The translations under genes and the position numbers were made by a program. A stretch of 64,000 nt of DNA, from the NCBI GenBank assembly GCA_003116975.1, contig BGKB01000184.1:1-64000 (forward strand), in the 5' to 3' direction. The stretch comes from Aurantiochytrium sp. KH105. Its lineage: Eukaryota; Sar; Bigyra; Thraustochytrida; Thraustochytriidae. The number at the start of each line of letters is the position of its first letter. Positions within the stretch are counted from its first letter, which is position 1. The notes under the pieces were generated by a model that saw nothing but the letters and a program-made list of their open reading frames with translations, did not search any database and was not told the DNA's origin. Shown here in pieces: positions 61,269 to 64,000 of the stretch.

Positions 61269-63575
61269 TTAGAAAGCGCAAACACCGGGATACCTGGGGA
61301 AGGGAATAACGTCACGGATGTTAGCAATACCCGTAACGAACATGACAAAGCGGTCGAAGCCAAGACCAAAACCAGCGTGCGGGACGGTACCAAAGCGGCG
61401 AAGGTCGCAGTACCAGCTAAAGTCCTCGGGCTTGAGGTTCATGTCCGTAATGCGCTTCTCGAGGAGGCCGAGGCGCTCCTCGCGTGCGCTGCCGCCAACA
61501 AGCTCGCCGATTCGGGGCACGAGGATATCCATCGCCTGTACAGTGAGACGACCCTCCTTGTCGAGCTCGTTCTGGCGCATGTAAAAGGCCTTGATGTCGG
61601 CCGGGTAGTCAGTGAGGACAACAGGGCCCTTGAAGACCTTCTCACAGAGGTAGCGCTCGTGCTCGGAGCCGAGATCGATGCCCCATGCCGGATGCTCCTC
61701 AAAGCGAGCAGAGCCGTCTTCGGTCTTGAGGTGCTCTGGCTTGTTGAGAATCTCAATGGCCTCCGTGTAAGAGAGACGTTTGAAGGGCGTGTCGACGACG
61801 TTGAGAAGGCGGTCGCGCAGGCCCTCCTCGGTGTGCTTCTCAAAGTAGTCAATGTCAGCAGCGCAGTTCTTAAGCACGTACTGGGTGCAGTACTTGATAA
61901 AGTCCTCGGCAAGATCAATGTCATCCTTGAGCGAAGCGAAGCAAAGCTCGGGCTCGACCATCCAGAATTCGGCAAGATGGCGGGAGGTGTGCGAGTTCTC
62001 CGCGCGAAAGGTAGGGCCAAAGGTATAGACATCGGAGAGGGCGCAGGCATAGGTCTCCACGTTGAGCTGTCCGGAGACCGTGAGAAAAGCAGGCTTGCTG
62101 AAGAAATCCTTGGTATAGTCCACGTCACCCTCCTTGAGCTTGGTGTTCGGGTCATCGAGCGCGTACTTCTTTGCGAGCTCGGCCGTGACCGTGGGAAGCT
62201 TACCCTTGTTCTCCTCAGCCTTGCCGAGCATAGTGGTGACAGCCATCATCTCACCTGCACCCTCGCAGTCGCTGGCCGTGATAATTGGCGTGTGCACGTA
62301 CTGAAAGCCCTGAAGGCGGAAAAAGTCATGGATGGCAAAGGCGCAGGCGTTGCGAACGCGGGCCACGCAGGCAATGAGGTTGGTGCGCGCCCGAAGGTGC
62401 GCCTGCTCACGAAGGAACTCCACACTGTGGCCAGCAGACTTGTTGCCGGTCTTGGAGAGAGGATATTCCTTGGGATCGACGGTACCGAGGACCTCGACGA
62501 TGTCGGCCTTGAGCTCGATGGCCTGCTCGGCGCGCTGCGGCGCGACAAGAGTGCCGACGAAGCGATGCGAAGAGCCGACGCCACCGGCGCCAACAAGTTG
62601 ATCAAAGTTGGTGGTATCCTGAGCGCTGCAGACCACCTGAAGACTGGCCTGGCAAGAGCCATCGTTGAGCTCAACAAAGGCGAGCGAGCCCTTGCCTGCG
62701 GAGCGCACGGTGCGCGCCCAGCCGCACACTGAAACGGTCTTGCCGACGGCAGCCTTGCTATCGGTCTCGAGGATGTCCTTGACGCGCGAGTGTGAGCGCT
62801 TAAAGAGTTTGCCCATGGGTACTTGCTCTGCGCCCATGGCCGCGCCGGTGATGGAGGTGGCCTTGGCAGCGGCCTTGGCAGCGGCCTCACCGGCGGCAGC
62901 AGCCTGAGCGGCCTTGCCAGCGTAAAAGGAGAACGGACTCTCGAGGCAGGCATCCATGCTGGACTCCTTGAGGATGGTTTCGAACCAGCGCGAGACGTTG
63001 GAGAGCTTGCTCTGGCGGGGCTTGGCCTCGATGGCGGAGCGGAGAGGGCCGACCAGAGCGCTGGCTACGGCGACATCGGCAAAGGTGAGGGCGTCGCCCA
63101 CGAGGTAGGAAGCCTTGCGGAGTTTTTTGTCGACAACGGCGCAGACCTCATCGACGAGAGCCTTGGTGGACCGGGCGGTGACCTCATCTGCAGCATCACC
63201 TGCGACCTTGGCAAGCGACGTGCCGGCCTTGAGGCAGGCGACCTCGGCGAGGGGGTCGAGAACGTCGACGGCGTACTCCATCCACTGGTCGACTTCGGCC
63301 TTGGTAGCGGCATCTGCACCACCGAGGAACTTGCTATCGGCACTGTCAGCAGCGCGCGCGAGCAGCTTCATGGCCGAGACGGAGCTAAAGGCCGCGCACC
63401 CGTCGGATCCCTTCCACAGCGCTGGGAGCTTGTTCGTCGGGCTCGTGCCCTTTTTCGGGGCGTTCTTGAGCAACTTGGTCTCCATTTCCGCGCCAGTGAG
63501 CTTCGCTGCGCTCTGCACGCGCAGCGTGCGCGCGTTGTCGCCCGGCAGGGCGTGCAAGACCCAGGCGGCCGTCAT
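61269..63575 (-). CDS. NARS: Asparaginyl-tRNA synthetase with GST-like N-terminal domain
   Basis: 768 residues, ATG at 63575. It charges tRNA-Asn with asparagine in the cytosol (no targeting signal). Residues about 70-235 resemble the C-terminal half of glutathione S-transferases (YLVGDALTFADVAVASAL is the typical N-capping helix region), a docking module used in synthetase complexes. An Ala-rich linker follows, then the OB-fold anticodon-binding domain (VSVCGWARTVRSAGKGSLAF, about 280-300) and the class II catalytic core: ITASDCEGAGEMM near 430, motif 2 FRAENSHTSRHLAEFWMVEP near 518-537, and motif 3 GFGLGFDRFVMFVTG near 733. AsnRS rather than AspRS is indicated by the SDCEGAGEM block. The end PFPRYPG is intact. 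All catalytic motifs are present, so it should be active. Confidence 0.95.
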   Translation of the reverse strand: MTAAWVLHALPGDNARTLRVQSAAKLTGAEMETKLLKNAPKKGTSPTNKLPALWKGSDGCAAFSSVSAMKLLARAADSADSKFLGGADAATKAEVDQWMEYAVDVLDPLAEVACLKAGTSLAKVAGDAADEVTARSTKALVDEVCAVVDKKLRKASYLVGDALTFADVAVASALVGPLRSAIEAKPRQSKLSNVSRWFETILKESSMDACLESPFSFYAGKAAQAAAAGEAAAKAAAKATSITGAAMGAEQVPMGKLFKRSHSRVKDILETDSKAAVGKTVSVCGWARTVRSAGKGSLAFVELNDGSCQASLQVVCSAQDTTNFDQLVGAGGVGSSHRFVGTLVAPQRAEQAIELKADIVEVLGTVDPKEYPLSKTGNKSAGHSVEFLREQAHLRARTNLIACVARVRNACAFAIHDFFRLQGFQYVHTPIITASDCEGAGEMMAVTTMLGKAEENKGKLPTVTAELAKKYALDDPNTKLKEGDVDYTKDFFSKPAFLTVSGQLNVETYACALSDVYTFGPTFRAENSHTSRHLAEFWMVEPELCFASLKDDIDLAEDFIKYCTQYVLKNCAADIDYFEKHTEEGLRDRLLNVVDTPFKRLSYTEAIEILNKPEHLKTEDGSARFEEHPAWGIDLGSEHERYLCEKVFKGPVVLTDYPADIKAFYMRQNELDKEGRLTVQAMDILVPRIGELVGGSAREERLGLLEKRITDMNLKPEDFSWYCDLRRFGTVPHAGFGLGFDRFVMFVTGIANIRDVIPFPRYPGVCAF

Positions 63576-64000
63576 GGTGGGTGGGTGCTGTTGTCGATGT
63601 TGTGTTGCAAGGCCGACGCCGCCGCTTCGTTCGCCTGCTCGCTCGCGGGCTCGCTGGTAGGTCGCGTGGCGTGACTAGCGCGGTGCGGAGGCCGGCCTGT
63701 CGCCTGGAGAGAGGGTCGCTCGGAGCGCGTGCGTGGACGCGATGGCGGTCTAGTAGTTGTCGCCAAGCTAGCAGCCGCACAATATCGCGAAAGTGCACCC
63801 AGCAGTAGCTTTCTCCTCCTCAAGATCGATGACGATGCACGTTTTTCCCGAACAACACCTTCTTCTTCTATGATACAACCTCTGTCATGGAGGTTGCGTT
63901 CCGGCGCCGCGCCGTAGCATTCGCGAGGCGAGGCGAGGTGATGCGAGGCGATGCGAAGGAATGTATTGCGGGGGGGTGGGTGGGTATGCACGGACAGTTG
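63576..64000. other. Promoter side of the AsnRS gene
   Basis: 425 bases to the window end. Contains GCTCGCGGGCTCGC repeats and GCGAG units (63922-63938). No gene seen; anything beyond is outside the window. Confidence 0.55.

Overview
The window is nuclear DNA of a flagellated, heterotrophic-looking protist. It is GC-rich, most genes are single long exons, and at least one small gene is split by short GT-AG introns. The gene set (axonemal CCDC39, a Tctex-type dynein light chain, a four-repeat calcium channel, a CBP/p300 acetyltransferase, a hybrid histidine kinase, a plant/bacterial-type KDO transferase and a GST-AsnRS fusion) fits a stramenopile, perhaps a labyrinthulomycete/thraustochytrid. 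That placement is inference from gene content and base composition only. Start codons below are the first in-frame ATG that makes biological sense; several reading frames stay open upstream without an ATG.

Layout. 1-5467: gene-poor, simple-sequence-rich, with one unidentified coding fragment (1459-1845, minus, holding the only N). 5468-7786: a C2H2 zinc-finger regulator. 8314-10800: a coiled-coil double-GAF protein. 11152-13372: DPH3 and a KDO transferase, divergent, with starts 289 bp apart. 13885-15807: a type II membrane sulfotransferase. 16647-18671: a soluble hybrid histidine kinase. 18672-26725: about 8 kb without a recognisable gene, full of microsatellites, a 32-bp tandem repeat carrying a palindrome, and an AT-rich self-complementary island. 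26726-27862: a disordered basic protein. 28228-34031: a cilium-related group: a conserved coiled-coil protein, a five-exon Tctex dynein light chain, and CCDC39 divergent from it. 34515-38930: a small unknown protein, an SLC25 mitochondrial carrier and a NIPA-like transporter. 39957-43496: a piggyBac-type transposase with an intact-looking DDD triad and a PD-(D/E)XK (YqaJ/lambda-exonuclease-like) nuclease nested inside it. 44385-47873: a CBP/p300-type HAT without ZZ/TAZ2. 48604-50124: an MFS transporter. 51289-56658: a Cav-type channel with an EEEE filter. 56950-58593: an unknown protein. 59306-61006: a secreted/membrane endonuclease-exonuclease-phosphatase protein. 61269-63575: asparaginyl-tRNA synthetase.

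The most unusual locus is the transposase-nuclease fusion at 39957-43496. The best new gene model is the spliced dynein light chain at 29817-30611; its exons are too short to stand out as reading frames, but they join into a complete 128-residue Tctex1 protein. Motile-cilium parts (dynein light chain, CCDC39, possibly the coiled-coil protein and the calcium channel) suggest this chromosome serves a zoospore stage.
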